Assembly (NCBI RefSeq): GCF_017591425.1
Contig: NW_024465369.1
Span: 27,571,001-27,635,000, forward strand
Direction: 5' to 3'
DNA from: Ochotona curzoniae
Lineage: Eukaryota > Chordata > Mammalia > Lagomorpha > Ochotonidae
DNA: 64,000 nt
Positions 1 through 10,787 of this stretch are shown in pieces. The notes under the pieces are model-generated. The model saw only the letters and a list, made by a program, of their open reading frames with translations. It did not search any database and was not told where the DNA came from. Position numbers and translations under genes: made by a program. Each line of letters starts with the position of its first letter. Within the stretch, counting starts at the first letter, position 1.

Positions 1-158
1 CCCTACGTGGGTGCAGGGTTACAAGCACTTGGGCCATCTGCTGCTGCTTTCCCAGGTATGTTAGCAGGGAACTGGATTGGCAGTGGATTGAAGTGATACC
101 CAAGTGTTATGCCAGTTTTTCATGTGGTACCTTAACACACTGTGCCACACATCAGGCC
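1..158 (-). repeat. CSINE-type SINE, truncated by window start
   Basis: Minus-strand lagomorph C-repeat SINE. The plus strand shows its reverse: 'ggtgcaggg', 'gctgctttcccagg', a 'gcagggaactgg' block and the 'ttaacacactgtgccacac' head region. The A-rich end lies off the window. It is clearly diverged, so an older copy. Confidence 0.8.
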
Positions 159-914
159 TTCAAATTCATTTTATAAATTAACCCCTTTTCATTTTCAGAT
201 AAGTCAATGTACTGTTCTTAGTTACATTAGTTTTCTAAAATTTGAGACACACACTTTTTTTTTGCCTGAAGAAGCTAATCTTAATTGCTTCTTTTTTTCT
301 GTTTAGATTTACTGATTGTAAAATCTTATTAATAACATTAATATTATCTAATATTATTATCTAACCAAGATGTTGATATTATAAATGATAAAAAATTGCA
401 TTTTTAAGTGTTTTCATCATTACTGGAAACAGTTTAATGAAGTGTCTCAAAGTACATTTCTGGCTCAGGCTGTTTCACAGATTTCCCAGAGACCTGGTTA
501 AATTTGGAGCACAGTTTGGTCAGCACTGGCTGTGATCATGTTTGCTGCCAGGTGGATTCATGGAACTGAGGCTTACGGGACAGAAGATAGCTATCTATTC
601 AGTGAGTTGAATAAATAGAAACTCCGGGCGGGGGGTGGGGAGGGTTGTGATCACCAGGTAGGTTATTTGGCATCCTGTTGTTTGTCTTTTGTTATACGCA
701 GGTGTACTCAGCCAGTCTTCAACCTAGCACATGGAATGAACTGTTCTCTGCCACTGGAACGCTTCCATTTGAAATAAAAACTGGATCTTTTCACTGTGTG
801 CAGGTGTGTTTGGGAGAATGAATGTTTTGTATTACTATGAGAATTGTTTTGGGAAGAAAAGACACACACTTATCCCAGGATAATTTATATAGCACAAAAG
901 TTTATTCTTCAAAT
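159..914. other. Intergenic, no gene or repeat recognised
   Basis: AT-rich unique-looking sequence with no coding ORF. A short G-run (gggcggggggtgggg) near 627 is the only local oddity. Confidence 0.5.
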
Positions 915-1300
915 ATTTTGCTGTAGTAAAATATACATAAAATGTATTATTTTAGTCCTTTCAATGCACACACGTCTGTGGCAGTGAGTACGTTCATATT
1001 GTTATACAACTATCCCCATCATTCATTTCCAGAATCCTTCCCCTTTCCCCCGCCTCTGGAAACCGTCGTCGTACTCTATCGTAACGATTAGGACCACTCT
1101 GGATAATTCATACACATTGAGTCATGCAGTGCATGTCCTTTTGTGACTAGGTATTTCATTTAGCCCTTATCTGTAAGGTCCCTTCACACCGTAGCTTGTT
1201 TCAGTTCTTAATATTCCATTGAATGGTGGTACCATATTTCGTAAATCTGTTCATGAATCCACAAACACTGGACTTTGGCTGGCTCATTATCGTTTAGTCC
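915..1300 (-). mobile_element. L1M-class LINE 3' end fragment
   Basis: The reverse complement reads as an old mammalian L1 3' end. The plus strand shows 'cattgttatacaactatcccc', 'ttccccc..ctggaaacc', 'gtccttttgtgact', 'ttccattgaatgg' and 'tgttcatgaatccac', in the order expected for a minus-strand L1M 3' UTR and ORF2 end. The A-rich end is near 915. Confidence 0.75.
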
Positions 1301-2211
1301 AGAGAAAGGGGAATGCTATTAAGATCATTTATTGATGAAAGAAGGACCTAGATGAAGATGGATAAAAGCTTGCTAGCCTTGGTGATTAGGTTTTTGCATC
1401 AGTCTTCTTTAAGAAGATTCAAAAGACATAGAGAGGAACCAGAGATTGAGGAAATCTTTGGATATTTAGACTGGATGGATGCGGTGTTACTGTCTGCAAA
1501 ATTTGTGCATAATGAGATGATGAAAAGACATGATAATTTCATTTGATGTTGAGAGCTATTTGAAGTTTTCTGGTGAAGACATGGGTATTTTTAAGAAATA
1601 TATTGAGAATAGGAAAAATGAAAAGGAAATAAACATTGAGAACTTCTATCTGAATGGTAAGCAAATTCTGGATTTTTAAAATAAATTTGGTTTGTACATA
1701 TTATGACACTGTGCTACTTTCTGTCTTCCACTTTCCTCCACAAGGTAAATTCACCTATTTTCCTCATTGATTTATTTAATTTGAAAAGCAAGTTAATTAC
1801 CTTTTTTAAGTTTAGATGAACAAAATAAAGATTTCCTGATAGGAATGTGTTTGAATGGGCTATATTCACTGGAAGAAATCAATTCTGATAGCATCCTTTG
1901 TAATCTTGATAAGTCTCTTGAACAAATAAATGTTGTCAAACCTAAAATTTGATCCTCATTTAGTTTGTACTCCTGTATATTAAATATATTTGTTTAATAG
2001 AGTATTCCATTTAGTTTAAGATTTATAAACAGTCATCATTTCATTTTTAATCCAAAATGAATATTTTACTTGTGAAGAACATTTAAAATGGACAGTTTAA
2101 AATAATTTCTGTTTAGTCTTTACAGATATACACTGATTTGTCAGATATAAAGGGAAATTTTTACTAATTATATCTCACCCATTCTTAATTTCAACTACTT
2201 GTTCTGAGATT
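1301..2211. other. Intergenic, no supported gene
   Basis: AT-rich. A 64-codon open frame at 1352-1546 resembles no protein I recognise and shows no splice context or homology, so it is not called as a gene. No repeat is recognised. Confidence 0.5.
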
Positions 2212-2392
2212 TTTAATTTATTTTTCGAAAGGCAGAGAGAAAGACAAACAGAAGACATTCCATCCGTTACCTCAACATTCTGGGCCGGGCCGGGTCAAAG
2301 ACAGGAACCTGGAACTCACTCCAGGCTTCTCGTGTGGATTAGAGTCTCAACCACTTCAGTCTTCATTTGCAGAGTCCCAGGGTATGCATTAA
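2212..2392 (-). repeat. Old CSINE-type SINE, 5' part lost
   Basis: The plus strand shows 'gaaaggcagagagaaagac', 'cattccatccgtta', 'ggaacctggaactcactccagg' and ends by 'ccagggtatgcattaa', where the GC-rich repeat begins. Diverged copy. Confidence 0.65.
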
Positions 2393-2631
2393 CCAAAAAC
2401 TGCAGATGGAGCTCAAGCCCAACCACACTGGGCCCTCTTGTGCAGCAGTGGGAACTATAGTCCAGTTGGAACGACCCAAAATAACTCTTACCAGGTCTGT
2501 TGCCTGGTCCCTGCACATGCTGATGTATGCAGCAGACTGGCCTGGTCTGTCCTGCATCCCATTCGGCTTGTGTACATACCAGTGGGGTGCTGCAGTCTGG
2601 CTTAGACCAACCAATACCACTTTTTTGTTTT
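2393..2631 (-). repeat. GC-rich interspersed repeat (family of 52.5-55.5 kb), part 1
   Basis: The reverse complement aligns collinearly with about 54790-55000. Shared blocks include the 'gcagcac/atgtcc..actgg' run, 'gggaccaggcaacagacctgg' versus 'gggaaccagggtag', and a following T/G-rich block. It continues as 2980-3258 after removal of the SINE at 2632-2979. Family identity is not known to me. Confidence 0.6.
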
Positions 2632-2979
2632 TTTTTTTACTTTTTTTTAAAGATTATTTTATTTTTCTTGGAAAGTCAGGTATAAATAGAGAAGGAGACA
2701 CAGAGAGAAAGATCTTCTGTTTGTTGGTTCACTTCCCGATGGCCGCAATGGCTGGAGCTGAGCTGATGCAAAGCCAGGGACCAGGAGCTTCCTCTAGGTC
2801 TCCCATATGCTTACAGGGTCCCAAGGCTTTGGGCCATCCTGCTTGTGCTTTCCCAGGCCACAAGCAGGGAGCTGGATGAGAAGAGGCTCAGCCAGAATAG
2901 GGACACAAACCAGCACCTATATGGGATCCTGGCACATGTAAGGCGAGGACTTTAGACACTAGGCTACCGTGCCGGGCCC
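2632..2979 (-). repeat. CSINE-type SINE, full length, inserted in the GC-rich repeat
   Basis: Full-length minus-strand copy, from a T-rich 'aaagattattttatttttcttgg' end through 'gatcttctgttt', 'gccgcaatggctgg' and 'gggtcccaaggctttgggcc' to the head 'ctaccgtgccgggccc'. It splits one GC-rich repeat copy in two, so it is younger than that repeat. Confidence 0.9.
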
Positions 2980-3258
2980 TCGACCCTACATTCCAGCCCA
3001 CACTTTGCTGGCAAGTGCTACCGTCTATCCTGCCAGGTACAGGCTCAGCCTTGGTTCTCATGTTCACTGGTGGGAGCTACAGCCCATCAGAGAACTGCCC
3101 ACAGTTTCCCGCTGGGTCCACTCCCAGCCCCGGATCTTGCACTTTCCAGGTGGTTCTGCAATCTAGCTTGACATGTCTTGCAGCAGTCCCTGCGCTTGCC
3201 TGCTGATGTTGCAACAAGGCTCAATCAGCCTACCATCATTCTGGCAATATGGACCAAT
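2980..3258 (-). repeat. GC-rich interspersed repeat, part 2
   Basis: The reverse complement aligns collinearly with 54540-54800 of the long copy. Shared runs include 'cagaaccacctgga', 'atccgg...ctgggagtgg' and 'ttgttgca(a/g)catcag', with the same order and spacing. This shows that the 52.5-55.5 kb block is a dispersed repeat and not a local unique sequence. Confidence 0.75.
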
Positions 3259-3260
3259 GC

Positions 3261-3580
3261 CGACCCGGCGTGATAGCCAAGCGGTTGAAGTCCTCGCCTT
3301 GGGGGCGCCGGGATCCCATATGGGTTCTAATCCCGGCGGCCCCGCTTCCAATCCATTCCCTGCCTGGGAATGCAGTCCAAGACGGCGCATAACTTTGGGA
3401 CCCTGCGCCCATGAGCGAGACCCAGAAGAAGCTCCTGGCTTCGACTGGCTCGGCTCCAGCCATTGCGGCCGCTTGGGAAGTGAACCATCCAACGGAAGAT
3501 CTTCCTCTCTGTCTCTTCTCCTCTCTGTGTATCCGCTTTTCCAATAAAAATATATAAATAAATCTTTAAAAGAAAAAGAA
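3261..3580 (+). repeat. CSINE-type SINE, full length, fairly young
   Basis: Plus-strand copy with the tRNA-like head 'gcgtgatagccaagcggttg', then 'gccgggatcccatatggg', 'gcctgggaatgcagtcc', a tract 'gatcttcctctctgtctctt' and an AATAAA/A-rich tail. CpGs are well kept. An imperfect target duplication (ccaatgcc / tcaatgcc) flanks it. Confidence 0.92.
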
Positions 3581-3614
3581 TCAATGCCAAATTTCCATCA
3601 ATTTTGCACATCGA

Positions 3615-3628
3615 CCGCTAGAGGGCAC
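3615..3628 (+). promoter_or_regulatory. CTCF-like motif
   Basis: CCGCTAGAGGGCAC matches the CTCF core CCASYAGRGGGCRS with one change (A to G at position 3, a common variant). It lies in unique sequence just past a SINE tail. Binding is inference. Confidence 0.45.
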
Positions 3629-3864
3629 GCTTTTACTTCTTCCTGTGATGTCCGGTGCATACTAAATGCTGAGCTATTTTTGAAGGGCTTTGTGGTCTGC
3701 AAAATTTGCAGGAACACCCACCAGTCTCAAGTTGGTCTTTACAGAAAATAACAAACTATTATATGTGATTGTCTTACCAATCTTGAAACACAGAACCAAA
3801 TAATTTGACCAAGCAGTTAGTTTTCAGGATTGAAAAATTATCAGGACAATTAAAAATTTCAGCT

Positions 3865-3996
3865 CTTTAAAAAATGTATTTATTTTTACTTGAAATGCAA
3901 ATTTACAGGGAGAAGATTAGAGAGAAAGATCCCCCGTCCACTAATTCAAACCCAAATGGCTGCAATGGGTAAAGCTGGGCTGGTCCGGAGCCTGAA
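3865..3996 (-). repeat. CSINE-type SINE fragment
   Basis: A T-rich end, then 'gagaaagatcccccgtcc' and 'aaatggctgcaatggg'. The rest is lost at a TG/TA microsatellite. Confidence 0.7.
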
Positions 3997-3997
3997 T

Positions 3998-4112
3998 ATG
4001 CGTGTGTATATTTGTGTACGTGTGTGTATTTATATGTATATATGTATATAGATATTCACACACACACATAGAGAGAGAGAGACAGAAAGACAGAGAAGTG
4101 TGTGGTGTGTGT
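3998..4112. repeat. Compound TG/TA/CA/GA microsatellite
   Basis: Interrupted (TG)n, (TA)n, (CA)n and (GA)n runs in succession between two SINE fragments. Confidence 0.8.
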
Positions 4113-4345
4113 GTACTCTGTATGTAGAGAGATTTCCTATGTATCAGTTCACACCCTCTGATTGCCTGTGATGGCTAGGGCTGGGATGGTGCTGCATCCA
4201 GGAGGTAGGTTAATCCAGATAACCCAGGTGAGTGGTAGCAATCCACTATCTATCAGGGACTGAGAGCAGTTAGAAACTGCAGCTGGGACTCAAGCCAAGG
4301 TACTAAGATGTGGAGCTTACGTGTCTTAACCTCTCAAGAGTATTG
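4113..4345 (-). repeat. Old CSINE-type SINE
   Basis: Diverged minus-strand copy: 'gattgcctgtgatggctagg', 'gctgcatccaggagg', 'agggactgagagcag', and 'ttacgtgtcttaacc' at the head. The left boundary merges into the microsatellite. Confidence 0.65.
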
Positions 4346-4351
4346 TAATCT

Positions 4352-4426
4352 TACGTATGTATGTATGTATTTATGTAAGGCAGGGACAGAGGGGCGGAGA
4401 GAAAGGGAGAGTGAACTTCCATGGAC
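4352..4426 (-). repeat. CSINE-type SINE, left part, split by an LTR
   Basis: A T-rich end and the 'gacagagg...gagagaaagg...cttccatgg' segment. The SINE resumes at 4860 with 'tactccccagatgttggcag', exactly the next part of a SINE read on this strand. Confidence 0.7.
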
Positions 4427-4859
4427 TGCTCCGGCATCTCCCCCACAGATTCCTTTAGCACCCCGGTGCCGGAGGGGATGAGCCTGCTGCCCACCACCCA
4501 GCCTCCTGGCCCGCGAGAGACAAACAGACGGACAGGGATTCTGTCTAAGCATTTCCGATTTATTGGGGAAATTCAGTTTCTTATACAGGGTAAGGGATAA
4601 CCTCAGGCCGGGAATTTCTTCCAGTAGGGAGAAACTAGGAGCCAATTACTAGAATGACTGCAGAAGACACCTCCCATAGACTAAGGGTAGGTGAGTGAGA
4701 TGGCCCTGGTCAATCAATATTTCCTTGGAGCTCCGTGACTCCTGCTCTGGTTCATGCCAAGGGCTCTGTCCTTGGCCACCATCTTGCCCGCCAGTGACCT
4801 GGACTAACCCTAGTCGCCATCTTATTGACTTAGTGACCTCTTCGCCCCTGAGCCCCACA
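4427..4859 (-). mobile_element. Solo LTR of an endogenous retrovirus-like element
   Basis: About 433 bp, minus strand, starting TGTGGGGCT and ending ..GCA. It aligns along its whole length with 14563-15002 in opposite orientation. Shared runs include 'aagaggtcact' versus 'aataggtcact', 'cagggccatctcactcacct', 'gaaactgaatttcccc' and 'gaatctgtgggggagat'. An AATAAA-like signal (caataaatcgg) lies about two-thirds through. No internal retroviral region is present, so it is a solo LTR. It interrupts a SINE; the flanking duplication is short and eroded (gac). Confidence 0.75.
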
Positions 4860-5075
4860 GACTACTCCCCAGATGTTGGCAGATAAGGGGGCCGAAGCTG
4901 GGAGTCAAAGCTCAGTGCAGGAGGGGTGGTAGGAACCCAGCTGCCTGAGCCATTGCCTGCTGCCTCCCCCAGGATGCATCAGCAGGAAGCAGCGGTCCGG
5001 AGCCCAGGCGGGTATTAAACCCAGGATCACAAATATGGGACACAGGACTTAACCATTATACCCATGCCCTCTCAT
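4860..5075 (-). repeat. CSINE-type SINE, right part, after the LTR
   Basis: Continues the SINE of 4352-4426: 'ccgaagctgggagtc', 'ctgctgcctccccc', 'gaagcagcggtccgg', 'ggtattaaacccagg' and 'acttaaccattatac' head region. Confidence 0.7.
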
Positions 5076-5109
5076 GCTCCTCTCTGCCTAGAGATTTGAT
5101 TTTCTTTTT

Positions 5110-5315
5110 AAAAGATCTACACAGTGTCTTATTTAAATAACAGACGGATAGAGTTATGATTCCTTATGACGGACTACGCTATCGTAACAAAATTGGAAAA
5201 ATCTGATGTGGGTGGGAGTTTCTGGGGGAATCTCAGCCTACACAATATTGTACCACAGAATTCAAAATTCAAAATAAAAGTATATTAAAAAATAAACAAA
5301 AAAAGATCTACACAG
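5110..5315 (+). mobile_element. 176-bp A-tailed retroposon with perfect 15-bp target duplication
   Basis: The 15-mer aaaagatctacacag occurs at 5110-5124 and again at 5301-5315. The insert (5125-5300) ends in an A-rich tail and contains 'gggtgggagtttctggggg' followed by 'aatctcagcc', which resembles a variant L1 3' UTR purine tract. A 5'-truncated L1 or another L1-mobilised RNA is likely. The source was not identified. Confidence 0.75.
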
Positions 5316-5790
5316 GCACCCACCACTTTAATAGGAGAAGACAGAGTGGGTTGAGCATCTTCTGGGAGCTATTACCCATAGGCATTGAAGTGCTCTAAAC
5401 AGATAAAGCCACTGTAGTAATGAACAAACTGCACCTTTAAGGAAAGATATTACTGACTTCTTAGAAATGAAGAAACCATTGTTTGGGGAAAGGTAACACA
5501 TCCTCTGATGTAAACAGTTCTACAAAACAATAAAATTTCCACTTGTATCAATTGAAATGATATGATTATATTAATGGCATAAATAAAAGATTAGCTGATA
5601 TTTCCCACATATTTGTTTCCTTAAGTGCCTATAATCCAACAAAAAGGTTTTTGCTAGGAGATGCTGAGAGATGGCAATATCCCATGGTTAAACCCAGTGT
5701 GATTCAAATATTTATCTAGCAGTAATAAATTATCCATTAAGTGCTGGAATGCACTTGATAAATAAGCCAGTCCAATAGATTAGAAACAAA
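5316..5790. other. Intergenic, nothing recognised
   Basis: AT-rich sequence without coding ORF, known repeat or notable motif. Confidence 0.5.
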
Positions 5791-6030
5791 ACTGTGGTGT
5801 GGGCATTTAACCCAACACTTACTATGTTGGTTAAGCTTCCTGATAATGTGGAACCTGGGGAGTAGTAGAGATGGCTCAAGTGACTGGGTTGCTGCCACTG
5901 AGGTGGGACACCAGGATAGAGTTAACAACTTCCAGCTCCAGCTACCTCCACCATTGTTTGCATAGGGGTAAACCAGTGGGTAGGGGCACTCACTCTTTTC
6001 TGTCAGTCTCTATGCCTCTCAAAAACAACA
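5791..6030 (+). repeat. Old CSINE-type SINE
   Basis: Diverged plus-strand copy: 'gtggtgtgggcatttaaccc' head, 'ggttaagcttcctgataatg', 'tccagctccagctacctcc', 'gtaaaccagtgggtagg' and 'tctgtcagtctctatgcc' end. Confidence 0.6.
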
Positions 6031-6202
6031 CAAAGTTACTTTCTCTGGTTGGAAAACTTCTCCCCTATGCTCACCAGGCTGATATGCACAACCAGATCAA
6101 ATGAAGCATTGTTTACACGAGAAAGGGCCCTTCCTGAATATCTAATCTACAGAACTCAGTTGACAGTTGTGTACGTAAATTTGCTGGTTAGCGTCTATTT
6201 CA

Positions 6203-6325
6203 CTTACAGACCATGAACTCCAGGAAAGCAAAAATCGAATCTGTTTTTTAGCACATTCAGTATGGTGGGGAGTACTTGGGTTACTAGGACATTCAGTAAA
6301 TATTTTTGAGTGAATGCATCTACTC
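6203..6325 (+). mobile_element. L2 LINE 3' end
   Basis: 'ccatgaactccaggaaagc', 'tctgttttttagcac' and 'ttcagtaaatatttttgag' + 'tgaatg' match the L2 3' end pattern (gain of 'start-of-tail' box, then caataaatatttgttgaatgaatg). Confidence 0.75.
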
Positions 6326-6481
6326 TTTCTTCTATATGTATTTAGAAACTATTATATAAATCAGTTTAACTATGATATTGCTATTTATGTCAAATAAATA
6401 TGATGCCAATTTCAGTAGCAACTAGGTTCTTAGTGACAGTTAAAGCACATTTGTAAAATGGCTTATTAGTTGGAATGAGCA

Positions 6482-6775
6482 TTGTAGTGTAGCAAGTTAA
6501 TCCTTCACCTGTGGCACTAACATCCATATGAGCGCTGGTTCATGTTAGGTTTGCTCCACTTCCAATCCATCTGCCTGCTAATGGCCTTGGAAAGCGGAGG
6601 ACGTCTTGGGCCCCTGCACACATGTGGGAGCCCTGGAAGAAGCTCCTGGTTGCCAGCTTCAGGCTTGCCCAGCTCTGACCATTGCAGCCATTTGGGGAAT
6701 GAACCAACAGATGGCAGATCTTTCTCCCTCTCTTTCTCTTTAACTCTGACTTTCAAGTAAAATAAATTTATCTAT
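6482..6775 (+). repeat. CSINE-type SINE
   Basis: 'gttaatccttcacctgtggc', 'tgctccacttccaatcc', 'gggcccctgcacacatgtgg', 'aagaagctcctggttg', 'ttggggaatgaaccaac' and the 'ctctttctctttaactctg' tract. This subtype resembles the older rabbit-like form. Confidence 0.88.
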
Positions 6776-7189
6776 GACTTAGAGTTGGAAATTGAGTTTT
6801 TACAAATTTGGCACAATAATTTTTAGGCAAAGTATTCAAATCCTTTACAAAAGATACTATCAGCATATTCATACTTTTGGCAGGACTAACCTTTCTTAAA
6901 TCCAAGAGATGTTTACCCCTCATGGTTGTCACCTGTTTTGATTGTTCAGCTCAGCACCTGTGTCATGACCAACTCTTAAATAATTAGACTGTATAACATT
7001 CCAACTTAAAATTTGTCTTTAATATTTTGACAACAGAGATAGTTTCAACAGAGATATTTTATCATCTAGGTGTTTATTTTTAAATACATTTATTTGAATT
7101 TTAAGATTGTATATGTTAGCCAAAGCTTCTAAGGAGAACATATGTGAAGGGACTATTTAGTGCCTATAGATCTGTGGATGCCTTCAGTT
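6776..7189. other. Intergenic, nothing recognised
   Basis: AT-rich unique sequence between two SINEs, with no ORF or motif of note. Confidence 0.45.
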
Positions 7190-7462
7190 TGGGAGGCAGG
7201 CTTCATGGCACAGCAGGTGAAGGTGCTTCTCGCTGGCAGTATCAAGTGTGGTCTCTGCCTGTGACCTGACTTCTTGCTAAGGTGCACCTCTAGGTGAAAG
7301 CAGAGGGAGACTCAAGTACTTTAGTGCCTTCCACACCTGTGGATACCTGATGGCGTCCCTGGCTCCTGGCTTTTTTGGGGATCTGGAGAGTGAACCAACA
7401 GGTGGAAAACATTCTGTCTCTTACATTTTACCTTTCAAATGAATAAACTTTAAAAAAAAGTG
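7190..7462 (+). repeat. Old CSINE-type SINE
   Basis: 'ggcttcatggcacagcagg' head, 'ctggctcctggctttttt', 'gagagtgaaccaacagg', 'ttttacctttcaaatgaata' and an A-rich tail. Diverged in the middle. Confidence 0.75.
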
Positions 7463-8039
7463 TTCCATTTTTATTTTTAACACAACTAATACTTGTAAAA
7501 ACATAATTTTAGAAATACTGTGATATATTGATGCTTTCCCCCCTTTGTCAAGCACAATTAAAAGCAGGATTTCTGGGTCAAAATGTGCTCCACTTTAATT
7601 TGAGTAAAAGTTTGTGGTAATTAAGATCCCCCACATCAGTTTTATTGTTAAATATTGTTTGTATTCATCTTCATGCATTCTTGTCAGCACTTGGTTATTT
7701 ATTTATTTATTTTTGCTGAAAACCTAAAGGCTGAAAAATCATGTCCTGTTTGCTTGGCTGGACCGTTCTTGACATTGACCTCCACAAAGCACTTTACAGC
7801 TGGTGCTCCAACCAGTCAGCACACACAGTTCTATAATGACCTGAAAACTCAAAGTTACTGTCTTAAAATTCAGATAGGTTAATTTTACAGTTCTCATAGT
7901 TTTGAAAAATCCTCTTGATTGCTACCTAAGTTGAAAATAATTTTCCATTCTCTATCTTTTTGTTCATGATAAACATAGTCAAATTATGCTTGCTATTATT
8001 GTTTAATAGTGCACATTTTTTGTTTTGCTTCAATGCTTT
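7463..8039. other. Intergenic, nothing recognised
   Basis: AT-rich, with a short (TTTA)n run near 7697. No coding evidence; the open frame at 7655-7882 is not protein-like. Confidence 0.45.
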
Positions 8040-8320
8040 TTAAAAAGATTTTATTTTTATTGGAAAGTCAGACATACAGAGAGGAGAGACAGACTGGAAA
8101 GATCTTCCATCCAATGATTCACTCCACAAGAGGTCACAACGGCTGCAGCTGTGCCAATCTGAAGCCAGGGGCCAGGAACTTCCTCTAGGTGTCCCACACA
8201 GGTGCAGGGTCCCAAGGCTCTGGGCCGTCCTCGACTGCTTTCCCAGGCCACAGAGATCCTGATGGGGGGTGGGGCTGCCAGGACTAGAACTGACACACGC
8301 AAGGCCATTGCACTGGGCCC
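8040..8320 (-). repeat. CSINE-type SINE with internal deletion
   Basis: 'gattttatttttattggaaa', 'gatcttccatccaatgattc', 'gggtcccaaggctctgggcc', 'gctttcccaggccacag' then a shortened head 'aaggccattgcactgggccc'. Confidence 0.9.
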
Positions 8321-10454
8321 TATTAATACTTTTCTTATTTTCCTAGATACATAATAGTCTCATTTGCATATAAAGATTATTTTGTTTCTTCTTTTCCAGC
8401 ATCAACAACAAATATTGCTGTAGTATAGCAATTGTCAGAAACTCCAAGAGTGTTGTATAATCAGAGTCCTAATGAGTACTCATGCATTGTTCTGGATTTT
8501 AATTAAAATGGTTTCAGTATTTTGTTTTTATGTGTTTTGGGATTGTTTTTGTTGGATATACTTTAGCATAATTAGTCTCTTCTTAATCATATTTCATAAT
8601 TAATCTCTATTCAAGAATAATTGCTGATTTTTGCTTATTGGACTTGGATTCTGATTATAGAACCATATGACTTTTAGCTTATATATTTATAGATATGATA
8701 CTATATATTCCAGTAATGAATAACGCCTTTTGTTCCTATTCTAATTTGCTATTCTAGTATTCTTTTCACATACTTCTTAACTGAGTTATTGCTGCATCAT
8801 GTATAATTTTGCATTCATATTGCTAAAGGAAATGGTTTATACATTTAAAACCATATCATCTGATTTTAAAAATATGATTCATCATACCTTTACAAAACAA
8901 TGAGGGGAATTTCTTTTTTTGCCTGTCATATGGAAAGTTTTAATAGTAGATTAAGATTTTTAAATGACATTTATTTGAATGTGGTTGATTTAGTATACTA
9001 AGAAGCATTTGGAGGGAGATCACATTTGCTAACATTGAATTTTTTTTCAAATTTCATTTCTGCTCTAAAAGGCATGTAGGGCAGAATTGAAAAGTGTCAT
9101 GTTGATTTCCACTAAAGAAGCATGCTGAAAGTTTTTATTTGCAGGCAATTTCCACAAAGCAATTTTGTTGGAAAAATGACTAAACCAAATAAAGACAATT
9201 CAATCTACCATATTTTCTTTGTTGAAACAAAATCTTTAAAATGGAAAACCAAGGAAACCAAACCTGAAGCATAAGTTTTAGGTTGTTCCATAATGAGAGT
9301 AAATGATGTATGTTTCATTGTAGAGTTCGAAGTGTTAATATTTCATTTGAGATAACTGTGGAAAGTGAAAAATGACTTGTATTACGGCCCACTGCATTCA
9401 TACTGATAAGAAGCTATTCCTTTACAAAAAAATGTACATCTTCAACCATTCAAAGTGGCTTACTCAAAACTGGCCTCTTCTCCAAAACTGCGACCTGTGA
9501 CTATGAAACTGCACATTTTGCATATCCTTTTTTATGCACACAGTTTGCTTTTACTAACACTTCTTTACCCCTATTTAATTAAAAATTTTTAATAATAATT
9601 AACCTACAGACAAGTCCCAGGAATCCTACCCAGGATGTCTCATTTCAACTTCTGGAATTTACTGAAATTTTTATATTACAGTTACTTGTTTTACAGACTG
9701 TGGGAGCGAGGCAACAAGTGCTTATCTGCAATTTACAAGACCGTTGCTTGAAACATTCTTATCAGGGTAAGTGAGATACTCAATGAAGTCTTCATAATTG
9801 CCCCAATGTTTCCTGAAGGAACATGCGTACATGTTCTTATGAGAAAATTACCAACATGAGATGAAAAGTCCATGTGTCTTACCTCATCAGGGAGAATACT
9901 GTGTGTGCCATTTTATTCAGACGTGCAATAAAATTAGTCATTAAAGGAACTGCAGAGACCAATGGGTTTCCTGACTGCTTTCCATGTTTCTATTTTTTGG
10001 TTTGAACTTTTAAAGCTAGAAACATTTTAAGTAGATTGTAATATGTAAAAATGTATCTTTATAAAGAGATTATGAACATAGAATATAAATAAAACAATTG
10101 CAAATGTAAGATGCTCAGGTTTCCTATTCATTTTGTAATCAGATTTTAAATTGCTCAACATATCAGCAAGTTGATTTTTTGGACTTGATGGAAGTTAATA
10201 GATAAACTACATTTTCTTAGGTTTAAATTTTAGTGTGAAGGTAAAACATTCTGAAGGTAGTGTTAATACTTTTGTGTTCAACACAGGGGCTCTCCTCTCA
10301 TCAAGAATGAAGTTTGTATTTTTATCCCACTTTTTAAGTTCCTTTGCATTACTATTTATGATATCACTGTATTATTAACCAATTGACAATGTTCCATATC
10401 AGTGATGGCTAGCTTTTCTTGAACTTGAGTATTTAAGATGCATTTATGTTTTTA
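8321..10454. other. Intergenic, 2.1 kb unique AT-rich sequence
   Basis: No coding ORF and no repeat recognised over 2.1 kb. The stretch from 9000 to 9780 looks non-repetitive; a 'gcgaggcaaca' half X-box lies at about 9707. Confidence 0.45.
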
Positions 10455-10787
10455 GGGCATGGCATGATAGCCTAGAGGCTAAAGACCTTACCTTGCTTGC
10501 ACCGCGGGATCTCATATGGGTACCAGTTCTAATCCTGACAGTCCTGCTTCCCATCCAGCTCCCTGCTTGTGGCCTGGGAAAACTGTCAAGGATGGCCCAA
10601 AGACTTGGGACCCTGCACCCATGTGGGAGACCCTGAAGAAGTTCCTTGCTCCTGGCTTCAGATTGGCACAGCTCCGGCCTTTGCACCCACTTGGGAAGTG
10701 AATCATTGGACAGAAGATCTTCCTTTGTGTCTCTCCTCTCTCTGCATATCTGACTTTCCAATACAAATAAGTAAATCTTAAAAAAAG
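10455..10787 (+). repeat. CSINE-type SINE, full length
   Basis: Head 'gcatgatagcctagaggc', then 'gcgggatctcatatgggtac', 'cttgtggcctgggaaaac', 'cttgggaccctgcaccc', 'gaagatcttcctttgtgtc' and an A-rich tail. Confidence 0.93.

Noticed and set aside
1352..1546. 64-codon open frame with charged, protein-like composition
   Set aside because: No homology recognised, no splice or promoter context, and lengths of 60-80 codons are common by chance over 64 kb.
2367..2879. 170-codon open frame
   Set aside because: Runs through a GC-rich repeat and the reverse of a SINE. GC-rich repeats produce long chance frames.
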